A DNA stretch of 6,489 bases from Holosporales bacterium (GCA_031281515.1 JAITFF010000051.1:1-6489); one strand, 5' to 3'. Positions 1-6,416 are shown, counted from the first letter of the stretch. Numbers and translations: made by a program. Notes: a model not told the origin generated them from the sequence alone.

Positions 1-1714
1 TGATCTGTATGAAGATGTGGTCAGCGTTGCTGAGCTGCCAAAACACGTCATTGCCGCTTTCATGGCCGTTGAAGATAAGCGATTTTTTCAGCATTTTGGA
101 ATCGATTTTATAGGGTTTATACGGGCTGCTTACAGAAACTATGTCTCCGGTAGAGTCGTTCAATGCGGATCAACGATTACTCAGCAGCTTGCGAAAAATA
201 TTCTGATTGGAGAGGGGGTTGTTACTCATTACGATCGATCGATTTCCCGCAAGATAAAGGAGCTGCTATTAGCGATGTGGCTCGAACATAAATTTACTAA
301 ATCAGATATTTTAATGATGTATTTGAATCGAGTGTATTTCGGAGCTGGAACCTATGGAATCGATGCCGCCTCAAGGAAGTATTTCGATAAATCTGCTAAG
401 AATTTGAGTATTTTTGAGTCCGCAATTTTGGCTGGCCTTTTGAAGGCTCCGTCCAAATATAGCCCTTCTAATCACCCGAATTACGCTCACGAAAGAGCCA
501 TGGTCGTCCTCAAGGCGATGGAAGATCAGGGATTCATCAAAAGTGCCCTAGAAGTCGAAAAACAGCAGGCCAAAGCGGCCTTCGAGCACGATACTAAATC
601 GAACAAAGGGTATATGTATTTTTGCGACTATGTCTATGAGCAGGCGAAAAAAATATTGGGAGATGTCGAGGATGATATCATAATCGTCTACACTTTCAAC
701 GAGGATTTTCTGAAGGCAGCCGAAGAGGCCGTCGAATTTTATCTTAAAACCGAAGGGGAGAATTACAAATTCTCACAGGCATCATTTGTGTGTATGAGCA
801 GGGAAGGAGCTGTCCTCTCAATTATCGGTGGAGCCAATTACACGACGACTCAGTTTAATAGGGCTACACAAGCCGTCCGGATGCCTGGATCAGCCTTTAA
901 AATTTTCATCTATGGCGCAGCCATGGAATACGGATATCAACTTGGCGATATGATTGCGGATACTCCGATTTCTGTCGCCGGATGGCGCCCAAGTAATTAC
1001 AAATGGGTATCGCGTGGGCAAATTTCCGTTTTAACGGGATTTACTCATTCGGTAAATTCTGTTAGCGTTAGGCTTGCTCAATCCGTTGGCCTAAAGAGGA
1101 TTGCCGATTTCGCGAAAAAACTCGGTATCTATGATGTCTCGACACACGATCTGAGCGTTGCCCTCGGAACTACTCCTGTGACCCTCAAGGACCTGACGGC
1201 CGCCTATACATCATTCATGGATGGCATGCCAATCTGGCCATATTGTATCACCGAAATTCGAACGAAGGATGGAAAGATTCTGTATCAAAGAACAAAGGTA
1301 AGAATGAAATCAGTCCTGGATAAGGAACTTCTTAGTAATTGCCGGGCTCTGTTGCATTCGGTCGTCCAGAATGGGACGGGGCGTGCGGCCAAGGTCAATA
1401 ACGCTGTCTATGGAAAAACGGGAACCAACGAAGATTTGGATGCGTGGTTTCTTGGGTTCTACGACCCTGAAAAGAATAGAGAGTCTGGGTTTTCGTTTGG
1501 TGTTTGGATAGGAAACGATACGAATGGCGTAAGGATGGCTCCAAACTCGACTGGCGGCAGGATTCCGACTAGGATCATTGCCCGATTCCTGAAAAATTTC
1601 TTAAATCCGTCCCAGAGTAGCGGAGAAACTCCAGTCGAAGAAGTTTATGCCAAGGCAGAAGAGCAGCAGAAAACATCAAATGGTGGTCTCGGAAACCTTC
1701 TGGGTGATATTTAG
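1..1714 (+). CDS. Class A penicillin-binding protein (PBP1A family), 5'-truncated by window edge
   Basis: Bifunctional peptidoglycan synthase: it polymerises lipid II into glycan strands and crosslinks the stem peptides in the periplasm. The frame is open from base 2, so the true start and the expected N-terminal membrane anchor lie upstream; the GTG at 17 is inside the gene. Numbering from that GTG, the glycosyltransferase-51 domain has the EDxxFxxHxG motif at 19-28 with catalytic Glu19. Its second motif reads CGSTITQQ at 50-57, where most members have GGSTITQQ. The transpeptidase domain carries all three active-site boxes: SAFK (Ser292, Lys295), SVN (345-347) and KTGT (467-470). The linker between domains is short, so this is a compact member; about 570 residues are visible. 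The stop lies one base before the lipA ATG, so the two are probably cotranscribed. The family is certain; the exact paralogue (mrcA-like or other) is not. Confidence 0.95.
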   Translation, partial: DLYEDVVSVAELPKHVIAAFMAVEDKRFFQHFGIDFIGFIRAAYRNYVSGRVVQCGSTITQQLAKNILIGEGVVTHYDRSISRKIKELLLAMWLEHKFTKSDILMMYLNRVYFGAGTYGIDAASRKYFDKSAKNLSIFESAILAGLLKAPSKYSPSNHPNYAHERAMVVLKAMEDQGFIKSALEVEKQQAKAAFEHDTKSNKGYMYFCDYVYEQAKKILGDVEDDIIIVYTFNEDFLKAAEEAVEFYLKTEGENYKFSQASFVCMSREGAVLSIIGGANYTTTQFNRATQAVRMPGSAFKIFIYGAAMEYGYQLGDMIADTPISVAGWRPSNYKWVSRGQISVLTGFTHSVNSVSVRLAQSVGLKRIADFAKKLGIYDVSTHDLSVALGTTPVTLKDLTAAYTSFMDGMPIWPYCITEIRTKDGKILYQRTKVRMKSVLDKELLSNCRALLHSVVQNGTGRAAKVNNAVYGKTGTNEDLDAWFLGFYDPEKNRESGFSFGVWIGNDTNGVRMAPNSTGGRIPTRIIARFLKNFLNPSQSSGETPVEEVYAKAEEQQKTSNGGLGNLLGDI

Positions 1715-1715
1715 C

Positions 1716-2573
1716 ATGGCACATCCCGATTGGCTGCGGATTAGGATTCAAGATAAACCCGGTTTTACCGATACGTTACGAGTCGTCAAAGAGAGTGCTG
1801 TAAGGACCGTCTGCGAAGACGCCTCGTGCCCGAATCTGAATGAATGCTGGGCAAAGAAGACTGCTACTTTTTTGATTATGGGTGAGTTTTGTACTCGAAA
1901 CTGCGGTTTTTGCGATATTAAAAACGGAAGGCCGCAGCCACTCGATCCGGATGAACCTGGGAGAATTGCGCAGGCCGTCCTGGCCCTCGGGCTCAAGTAC
2001 GTCGTCCTGACGTCTGTAACTCGTGATGATCTCATGGATGGTGGAGCTCAACATTTTAGTGAGGTTATAATGGCCATTCGCAACATAAATTGCGAGTTAG
2101 AGGTTGAAGTTCTTACTCCGGATTTTCAGGCCTGCATGGATAGCGCTATAGAGACTATTTTGGCGGTAAGGCCAACTGTTTTTGCTCATAATCTGGAGAT
2201 CGTGAAAAAATATCATCATATCGTTAAGAGGAAACCGTCTAGTTACGAAACATCAATGACTTTCCTGAAGAAATTACGGAATAGGGTTACCACGAAGACT
2301 GGGATTATGGTTGGGGTTGGTGAATCGAAGCGAGACGTATTCGATTTTATGGATGAAATTTCCGACATCGGGATCGATATCTTGACGATAGGTCAATATC
2401 TGGCCCCTTCTCGAGGACACCATCCCGTCGCTCGGTATGTTTCTCCGGAGGAGTTTGATGAATATAGAGATTATGGAGAACGACGTGGGATTAAACTGGT
2501 ATGTTCTGGTCCGCTTGTTCGTTCTTCCTATAGGGCTCGAGAGTCGTTTCAATTGGTATGCAACCTGAAATAA
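1716..2573 (+). CDS. lipA: Lipoyl synthase
   Basis: Radical SAM enzyme that inserts two sulfurs into protein-bound octanoyl groups, making the lipoyl cofactor of pyruvate and 2-oxoglutarate dehydrogenases and of the glycine cleavage H protein. The 285 residues show the auxiliary cluster motif Cx4Cx5C (Cys33, Cys38, Cys44), the radical SAM motif Cx3Cx2C (Cys59, Cys63, Cys66) and the C-terminal RSSY signature (269-272), whose serine ligates the sacrificial cluster. It is therefore complete and probably active. I chose the ATG at 1716, directly after the upstream stop, because the protein then begins about 30 residues before the first cysteine motif. An ATG at 1647 in the same frame would add 23 residues unlike the family and overlap the penicillin-binding protein. 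A weak GGGTGA Shine-Dalgarno lies 8 bases upstream. No lipB is visible. Confidence 0.97.
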   Translation: MAHPDWLRIRIQDKPGFTDTLRVVKESAVRTVCEDASCPNLNECWAKKTATFLIMGEFCTRNCGFCDIKNGRPQPLDPDEPGRIAQAVLALGLKYVVLTSVTRDDLMDGGAQHFSEVIMAIRNINCELEVEVLTPDFQACMDSAIETILAVRPTVFAHNLEIVKKYHHIVKRKPSSYETSMTFLKKLRNRVTTKTGIMVGVGESKRDVFDFMDEISDIGIDILTIGQYLAPSRGHHPVARYVSPEEFDEYRDYGERRGIKLVCSGPLVRSSYRARESFQLVCNLK

Positions 2574-2974
2574 TTCTGAATGTTTTGGTGGTTGGAACTG
2601 GTGGCATCCTTTGTATCCAGGATATTGCCAGACAGTCCGTAAATCTATGGGTTCTACTGATTTTTACGTTCTGTTGTTGCTCGAGAGTAATCTTCGGTCA
2701 TTTTCCTTGTTATTGGCCATTCCCGATAATGGTTATTATAGGCATTATTTACCGTTTTATACGCAAACGAATAGCCTTTGGTTTGGCTGATTATATTGCT
2801 GTCTTCGGAGTATCATTTATAATATCACCCGATAATTGGCATATGTTCCTGGTATTTTGCGGAGGTATTGGAATATTAATTGGATTTATCCAAAAACCTA
2901 ACGAATCTGACCATATTCCATTTATTCCTGCTATTTTGATATCAGCCTTGATCGTTGAAACCTTATTGATATAA
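2558..2974 (+). CDS. Small prepilin peptidase-like (A24 family) membrane protein
   Basis: A 138-residue, very hydrophobic protein with about six predicted membrane helices (roughly 3-20, 30-47, 54-68, 79-92, 96-113 and 120-138). Its pattern fits the short TadV/CpaA type of aspartic prepilin peptidase, which cleaves type IV pilin leaders at the inner membrane. An Asp22 segment, DIARQSVN, aligns with the usual DLxxxxIPN. A second aspartate, Asp78, sits in GLAD where GxGD is normal. A late PFIP segment (123-126) resembles the PFGP motif. Both catalytic aspartates are thus kept, but the GxGD glycine is Ala and the lysine that often follows is absent. The ATG at 2558 overlaps the end of lipA by 16 bases, which suggests translational coupling; its Shine-Dalgarno is poor. 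No pilin or secretion gene is nearby. The family call is by eye. It could instead be a degenerate or repurposed relative, or an unrelated membrane protein. Confidence 0.6.
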   Translation: MQPEIILNVLVVGTGGILCIQDIARQSVNLWVLLIFTFCCCSRVIFGHFPCYWPFPIMVIIGIIYRFIRKRIAFGLADYIAVFGVSFIISPDNWHMFLVFCGGIGILIGFIQKPNESDHIPFIPAILISALIVETLLI

Positions 2975-2996
2975 AAGGGTACTTCTTCTAATATCT

Positions 2997-3017
2997 CCAC
3001 CGTTATTATCAACGTGG
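2997..3017 (+). promoter_or_regulatory. Hairpin overlapping the uppP ribosome binding region
   Basis: The left arm CCACCGTT (2997-3004) pairs with AACGTGG (3011-3017). The stem has seven base pairs with one bulged C and a six-base loop. The right arm runs into GGTGA (3016-3020), the only Shine-Dalgarno-like stretch before the uppP GTG at 3025, so folding could limit ribosome access. Four T residues follow (3021-3024), but the stem is short and the T run weak for an intrinsic terminator. The structure is visible; any function is inference. Confidence 0.35.
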
Positions 3018-3024
3018 TGATTTT

Positions 3025-3810
3025 GTGAATTTAGAAATTCTGTTTCTGAGTATCATTCAGGGAGCATCGGAGATCCTTCCAATCAGTTCCTCGGTCAATC
3101 TATATTTTTTTTCCAAATTGTGGAATCTTTCTGCTTTTTCTTTCGGATTAAAGATTGCCCTCCACGTCGGCAGCCTCATGACATTCATCATTTATTTCAG
3201 GCAAGATATCGGCGCCATTTTTCGGGCAATGTTTACGAGGAAGAATAAGCTGTCCGATACGTATTTTTGGGCCCTTATTATCGGGACAATTCCAGTCGTT
3301 ATCCTTGGATTTTTGGCTATAGATTTCGTTAGAGAATTTGAATCCAAGGTCGTGGTGGGTACATCTTGCATCCTTTTCGGATGTCTATTGTTGATCTGTG
3401 ATAAGTTATCCATCGCGAGGGCACGATCCGGAGATAGGTCGCGAGTTTCAATTCCAAAGGCGATCATTGTCGGTTGTTTTCAGGCAATTTCCATTTTCCC
3501 GGGAGTAAGTCGGCTTGGGATCTGCATTACGGCTGCTCGAATTCTACACATCGACCGCAAAAAGGCTATTGCCTTTTCGATGCTACTGGCTATTCCGAGT
3601 ATTTGTGGCTCGATGAGCCTCGGACTTATCGATTGCTACAAGCATAACGATTTCGCAGTTTTTTCTCTGGACTCACTAATCGGGATCTTCCTAACGATGC
3701 TGCTTGGCCTCATCGTGATATTCCCATGTGTAAGGCATATGGAGAAAGCCGGATTTATGTATCTCGTGATCTATAGAATACTGATGGGAACTTTGATGAT
3801 TTTAATGTGA
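3025..3810 (+). CDS. uppP: Undecaprenyl-diphosphatase (UppP/BacA family), with altered active-site residues
   Basis: Integral membrane phosphatase that converts undecaprenyl diphosphate to the monophosphate, recycling the lipid carrier for peptidoglycan and other envelope polymers. The 261 residues match family length (about 260-275) and fold pattern. The N-terminal signature is QGASEILPISSS (12-23), giving the (E/Q)xxxE motif with Glu16. Then come LHVGSLMTFIIYFRQD and the PGVSR motif (159-163) with Arg163, followed by FSMLLAIP. Three usual residues differ: the His of SSxGH is Asn25, and in PGxSRSGxT the second Ser is Leu164 and the Thr is Cys167. By family alignment these correspond to E. 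coli His30, Ser175 and Thr178. The GTG at 3025 is chosen because it puts the QG signature 11 residues in, as is typical. The gene follows the peptidase-like gene by 50 bases and is probably in the same transcript. The family is sure; full catalytic activity is less so. Confidence 0.92.
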   Translation: MNLEILFLSIIQGASEILPISSSVNLYFFSKLWNLSAFSFGLKIALHVGSLMTFIIYFRQDIGAIFRAMFTRKNKLSDTYFWALIIGTIPVVILGFLAIDFVREFESKVVVGTSCILFGCLLLICDKLSIARARSGDRSRVSIPKAIIVGCFQAISIFPGVSRLGICITAARILHIDRKKAIAFSMLLAIPSICGSMSLGLIDCYKHNDFAVFSLDSLIGIFLTMLLGLIVIFPCVRHMEKAGFMYLVIYRILMGTLMILM

Positions 3811-3877
3811 TTGGTTAGGCTTCTTTCATCTGTAGAAACGCACCTATTCGTTTAGCCTTTGCTTCATATTTTTTTCA

Positions 3878-3883
3878 AGAGGA
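3878..3883 (+). promoter_or_regulatory. Strong ribosome binding site of the 67-codon gene
   Basis: AGAGGA, seven T-rich bases before the ATG at 3891, is one of the best Shine-Dalgarno matches to a start codon in the window. It supports the small frame being translated and fixes its start. A possible promoter lies further upstream (TTGGTT at 3811-3816 and TAGAAA at 3833-3838, 16 bases apart), but it matches the consensus poorly. Confidence 0.6.
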
Positions 3884-3890
3884 TTTTTTT

Positions 3891-4094
3891 ATGACTACAA
3901 TTAATAATATGAGTAAAATTGATAGTATTTCACTTCAATTTGCTGGAAGGGATTATATTAACCTGGTTGGTGGCGAAAATAAGTTCAAAAAGAACTACAT
4001 CGAAAAAGTAATCAAAGATGAACAAGCAGCGAAACGTACACGTTTATTGTTTAAAGTCGTACGTACTCTATGCGGTCCGCTCCCGTTTTTCTAG
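3891..4094 (+). CDS. Hypothetical 67-residue basic protein, family not recognised
   Basis: I do not recognise this protein. It is rich in Lys and Arg. The first half is polar (many Asn, Ser and Ile). A charged, probably helical middle (about 30-52) leads to a hydrophobic, proline-containing C-terminus ending GPLPFF. There is no clear signal peptide, metal-binding cysteine pair or known DNA-binding motif. Evidence that it is real: an AGAGGA ribosome binding site seven bases before the ATG, a plausible start and stop, and its place in a gap between two secure genes. Three of its four arginine codons are CGT, whereas nearby genes favour AGG. Its base composition also looks more AT-rich. Both could mean high expression or separate ancestry. 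It has about 80 bases of leader after uppP and 127 bases before ssb, so it may be transcribed alone. Confidence 0.6.
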   Translation: MTTINNMSKIDSISLQFAGRDYINLVGGENKFKKNYIEKVIKDEQAAKRTRLLFKVVRTLCGPLPFF

Positions 4095-4135
4095 GGTTTT
4101 TCTCGGTCCTTATACGAAACTCAGGTTAATTTAGG

Positions 4136-4174
4136 AGAAGTGTTTTTCATACGTTGCCTTTACAAAACGCTTCT
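4136..4174. repeat. Interrupted palindrome around the ssb promoter -35 box
   Basis: AGAAGTGTTTT (4136-4146) and AAAACGCTTCT (4164-4174) are inverted copies that pair over 11 positions with one G-T mismatch. They are separated by 17 bases that contain the TTGCCT -35 hexamer. The right arm ends two bases before the -10 box. The placement suits a repressor or activator operator; as RNA it would be a hairpin with a 17-base loop. It is not a LexA box of the E. coli (CTG-N10-CAG) or alphaproteobacterial (GTTC-N7-GTTC) kind. Confidence 0.45.
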
Positions 4175-4182
4175 AGTATAAT
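4154..4182 (+). promoter_or_regulatory. Sigma70-type promoter for ssb
   Basis: TTGCCT (4154-4159) and a perfect TATAAT (4177-4182) are separated by 17 bases, the optimal spacing. Transcription would start near 4189, giving a leader of about 33 bases before the ssb ATG. It is the best promoter in the window and probably also serves dapB, and perhaps glyQ and glyS. Confidence 0.75.
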
Positions 4183-4221
4183 GCTGACGCGTCGAGCGCT
4201 AGGATTTAAGAGAAAGTTGGT

Positions 4222-4650
4222 ATGGCTGGCTCTCTAAACAAGGTGATTTTGATCGGTAATCTTGGAAAGGATCCAGATATTCGTTTTATGCCCGATGGCT
4301 CGAGGGTGACCTCATTCAGCCTCGCGACGAGCGACATCTGGAAGGATAAGGTAACCGGCGAAAGGAAAGATAAAACAGAATGGCATAGGATTTCTATCTT
4401 CAATGAAAGATTAGTGGAGATCGTTGAGAAGTACGTCAGGAAGGGAACGAAATTATACATAGAAGGGCAATTACAGACTAGGAAATGGACCGATCAGTCT
4501 GGCACTGAAAGAATTACGACGGAGGTTGTCCTCGGAAAATTTAGGGGAGAGTTGGTAATCCTGGACTCAAAGAGGGGCGATTCTGAGAATGACGGGCGAA
4601 ATGATAGCCTTCCGAGCGATATCCCACTGGATGATGAGCTTCCGTTTTAG
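4222..4650 (+). CDS. ssb: Single-stranded DNA-binding protein
   Basis: Binds and protects single-stranded DNA during replication, recombination and repair, and recruits partner proteins through its C-terminal tip. The 142 residues begin with a typical OB-fold: LNKVILIGNLGKDP at 5-18, then Trp40, Trp54, Phe60 and Trp89, matching the DNA-stacking Trp40, Trp54, Phe60 and Trp88 of the E. coli protein. The protein ends in DDELPF, a normal acidic-hydrophobic tip. The linker between OB-fold and tip (about 113-136) is short and polar-acidic, without the long Gly/Pro/Gln stretch of many SSBs, so the protein is shorter than the common 150-180. A purine-rich AAGAGAAAG lies just upstream of the ATG. A strong promoter precedes it, and dapB starts 21 bases after the stop. 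Confidence 0.96.
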   Translation: MAGSLNKVILIGNLGKDPDIRFMPDGSRVTSFSLATSDIWKDKVTGERKDKTEWHRISIFNERLVEIVEKYVRKGTKLYIEGQLQTRKWTDQSGTERITTEVVLGKFRGELVILDSKRGDSENDGRNDSLPSDIPLDDELPF

Positions 4651-4671
4651 TGTGACGAAGGCGTTCCGAGG

Positions 4672-5430
4672 GTGAGGCTCTCGGTATTGGGGGCGTCCGG
4701 CCGGATCGGTCGATTGGTCGTCGAGTGTGCCGAGCGTTTTGGGGTGCCGGTAACTGGGGCCGTTTCCAGCGATGGGGCCGTTTCATTATTGTTCAATAAC
4801 GCTGATGCCATTATCGATTTTTCGGCTCCTGAGGCAACGGTCGAGATGCTGAAACTGGCACTACATCGAAGATCGATGGTTCCGATCGTGATCGGTACGA
4901 CCGGCCTTGGTAAGGTCCATGAGGAATTGATAACCTCTTGCGCTGGGTATGCTCCCATTTTTCATTCGCCGAATATGAGCGTAGTGGTCGCCATCCTGAA
5001 CGAATTGGTTGGGGATGTGGCCAAAGCTCTAGGACCAGATGAATTCGACGTCGAAATCCTCGAGGCTCATCATAAATTGAAGAAAGATGCCCCATCAGGA
5101 ACGGCTCTGATGCTTGGGCATAGCGTAGCTTCGGCCAGGGATCAGATTTTCCAGGATGTGGCGCAATTCGATCGCGTGAAAGAAGCGACTGAGCTTAGAA
5201 AACACGGTGAGATTGGATTTGCTGTTATTCGCGGAGGGTCGATCGTCGGGATGCACGATGTCAGTTTTAACGGAGAATTTGAGAGATTGTCGTTGCGGCA
5301 CGAGGCACTTGATGCCGGAATATTCGCGACTGGTGCCGTCAAGATAGCTCGATGGATTGTCGACAACCATCTTCCTCCTGGGAGGTATACGATGAATGAT
5401 TATGTTCATCATATCCTGAATACTAGGTAA
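4672..5430 (+). CDS. dapB: 4-hydroxy-tetrahydrodipicolinate reductase
   Basis: NAD(P)H-dependent cytosolic enzyme of the diaminopimelate/lysine pathway. It supplies meso-diaminopimelate for peptidoglycan and lysine for protein. The 252 residues contain the nucleotide-binding GASGRIG loop (7-13), GTTG (75-78), the SPNMSV segment and the catalytic block EAHHKLKKDAPSGTA (131-145). In that block His133 and Lys137 correspond to E. coli His159 and Lys163. The C-terminal GEIGF...RGGSIVGMHDV segment is also intact. The GTG at 4672 is chosen because the GASGRIG loop then starts at residue 7, as usual; GAAGG ten bases upstream can serve as the ribosome binding site. The gene lies 21 bases after ssb and in the same frame, separated by the single ssb TAG. 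It is probably cotranscribed with ssb. Confidence 0.97.
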   Translation: MRLSVLGASGRIGRLVVECAERFGVPVTGAVSSDGAVSLLFNNADAIIDFSAPEATVEMLKLALHRRSMVPIVIGTTGLGKVHEELITSCAGYAPIFHSPNMSVVVAILNELVGDVAKALGPDEFDVEILEAHHKLKKDAPSGTALMLGHSVASARDQIFQDVAQFDRVKEATELRKHGEIGFAVIRGGSIVGMHDVSFNGEFERLSLRHEALDAGIFATGAVKIARWIVDNHLPPGRYTMNDYVHHILNTR

Positions 5431-5446
5431 AAGGTTCGAATTTTAC
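5427..5446 (+). repeat. Short AT-rich inverted repeat at the dapB stop
   Basis: GTAAAA (5427-5432) is the reverse complement of TTTTAC (5441-5446), with GGTTCGAA between them. The left arm includes the dapB TAA. The stem is six mostly A-T pairs with no following T run, so it is not a convincing terminator. It may be chance. Confidence 0.25.
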
Positions 5447-5451
5447 GGAGA

Positions 5452-5481
5452 TTGCTTTTCCCAGCTAATTGATTGTAGTAT
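5452..5481 (+). promoter_or_regulatory. Possible weak promoter before glyQ
   Basis: TTGCTT (5452-5457) and TAGTAT (5476-5481) are 18 bases apart in the 96-base dapB-glyQ gap. Each is a partial match to the sigma70 consensus. A start near 5488 would leave room for the ATG at 5527 but would sit very close to the alternative GTG at 5500. Confidence 0.25.
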
Positions 5482-5526
5482 CATCTCTTTTGTGGGGCCG
5501 TGTTGGTGGTGGATGCTTGCGGATCG

Positions 5527-6411
5527 ATGAGCCAGGGTAAAGTTAATTCTTTTCAGAATATGATATTTAATCTGCAGAAATTTTGGGCCGATTATGGATG
5601 TGTTATTATGCAACCGTATGACACTGAGGTCGGAGCTGGCACATCCCATTTCGCGACGACCCTGAAGGCGATTGGAGATGGATACTGGAACGCGGCCTTT
5701 GTTCAACCCTGCAGACGCCCAAAAGACGGTCGATATGCAGAAAATCCGAACAGGACACAGTATTACTATCAGTACCAAGTCATCCTCAAGCCGGCTCCGC
5801 TGGATCCTCAGGAGTTGTATCTAAGTAGCCTTCAATCGATCGGGTTCGATTTATCCACTCACGATATTCGGTTCGTTGAGGACGATTGGGAGAATCCATC
5901 TCTCGGAGCCTCAGGAGTGGGTTGGGAGATTTGGTGTGACGGGACAGAGATTACCCAGTTTACTTATTTTCAGCAGGTTGGGGGGATCGGATGCTCGGTC
6001 GTCCCCGTCGAAATAACCTATGGACTCGAGCGAATTGCTACTTTCATGCAGAAGGTTGATAGTCATTTCGATATTAACTGGAATGGTCGTGAGGACGATA
6101 AAAAATTGACATATGGAGATGTATTGAAAAGGTTCGAAAAAGAGTTCTCGGCCTACAACTTTGACTTCGCCTCCATCGATATGTTGCTCGAGCATTTTAA
6201 TGACTACGAGGAGGAATGTCAGCGGCTTCTGGCCCATAACCTCATCATGCCGGCCTATGAGCAGTGCGTCAAGGCCAATCATTGTTTTAATCTTCTGGAT
6301 GCTAGGGGGGTCGTCTCAGTTACCGAAAAGGCATGGTACATCTCTCGGGTTCGGACGATGGCTAAAAATTGTTGCCAAGCTTGGCTGGATTTTGGTCAGG
6401 AGGTCTCATAG
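5527..6411 (+). CDS. glyQ: Glycyl-tRNA synthetase alpha subunit
   Basis: Catalytic (aminoacyl-adenylate forming) subunit of the bacterial two-subunit alpha2beta2 glycyl-tRNA synthetase, a class II enzyme acting in the cytosol. With the ATG at 5527 the protein has 294 residues, normal for GlyQ. Landmarks are FWADYGC (19-25), a motif 2 region with RRPKDGRY (63-70) and ENPNR (72-76), FVEDDWENP (116-124), TQFTYFQQVGG (143-153) and the motif 3 helix EITYGLERIA (162-171). The start is uncertain. A GTG at 5500 in the same frame would add nine residues, and neither start has a strong Shine-Dalgarno. I prefer 5527 because it places the conserved SFQ segment at residue 8, close to the N-terminus as in relatives. 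The glyS ATG follows five bases after the stop, so the two subunits are made together. Confidence 0.96.
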   Translation: MSQGKVNSFQNMIFNLQKFWADYGCVIMQPYDTEVGAGTSHFATTLKAIGDGYWNAAFVQPCRRPKDGRYAENPNRTQYYYQYQVILKPAPLDPQELYLSSLQSIGFDLSTHDIRFVEDDWENPSLGASGVGWEIWCDGTEITQFTYFQQVGGIGCSVVPVEITYGLERIATFMQKVDSHFDINWNGREDDKKLTYGDVLKRFEKEFSAYNFDFASIDMLLEHFNDYEEECQRLLAHNLIMPAYEQCVKANHCFNLLDARGVVSVTEKAWYISRVRTMAKNCCQAWLDFGQEVS

Positions 6412-6416
6412 GCATC

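Noticed and set aside
1647..1715. Longer lipA start at 1647
   Set aside because: It would add 23 residues unlike LipA and overlap the penicillin-binding protein by 68 bases. The ATG at 1716 fits the family.
1748..2054. Antisense open frames of 92-95 codons opposite lipA, and similar ones opposite uppP, ssb, dapB and glyQ
   Set aside because: They lie wholly opposite well-conserved genes, lack ribosome binding sites and resemble no family, so they are shadows of the sense codons.
4070..4110. Possible intrinsic terminator after the 67-codon gene (CCC...GGG followed by TTTTT)
   Set aside because: The stem is only three pairs with a nine-base loop, too weak to support the call.
4648..4674. ssb and dapB are in the same frame, separated by one TAG and seven codons, suggesting a read-through fusion
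   Set aside because: The DDELPF tip must be the free C-terminus to work, and dapB has its own plausible start. The shared frame is a one-in-three coincidence.
5431..5441. GGTTCGAAT resembling a tRNA T-loop after dapB
   Set aside because: The flanking bases do not form a T-stem, and there is no acceptor stem or anticodon arm; the upstream bases are dapB coding sequence.
5852..5860. Near match to a DnaA box (TTATCCACT)
   Set aside because: It is a single copy inside the conserved glyQ coding sequence, with no cluster of boxes or AT-rich unwinding region.
5429..6140. The 12-mer AAAAGGTTCGAA occurs after dapB and again within glyQ
   Set aside because: There are only two copies, one explained by coding sequence, and no repeat structure around them.
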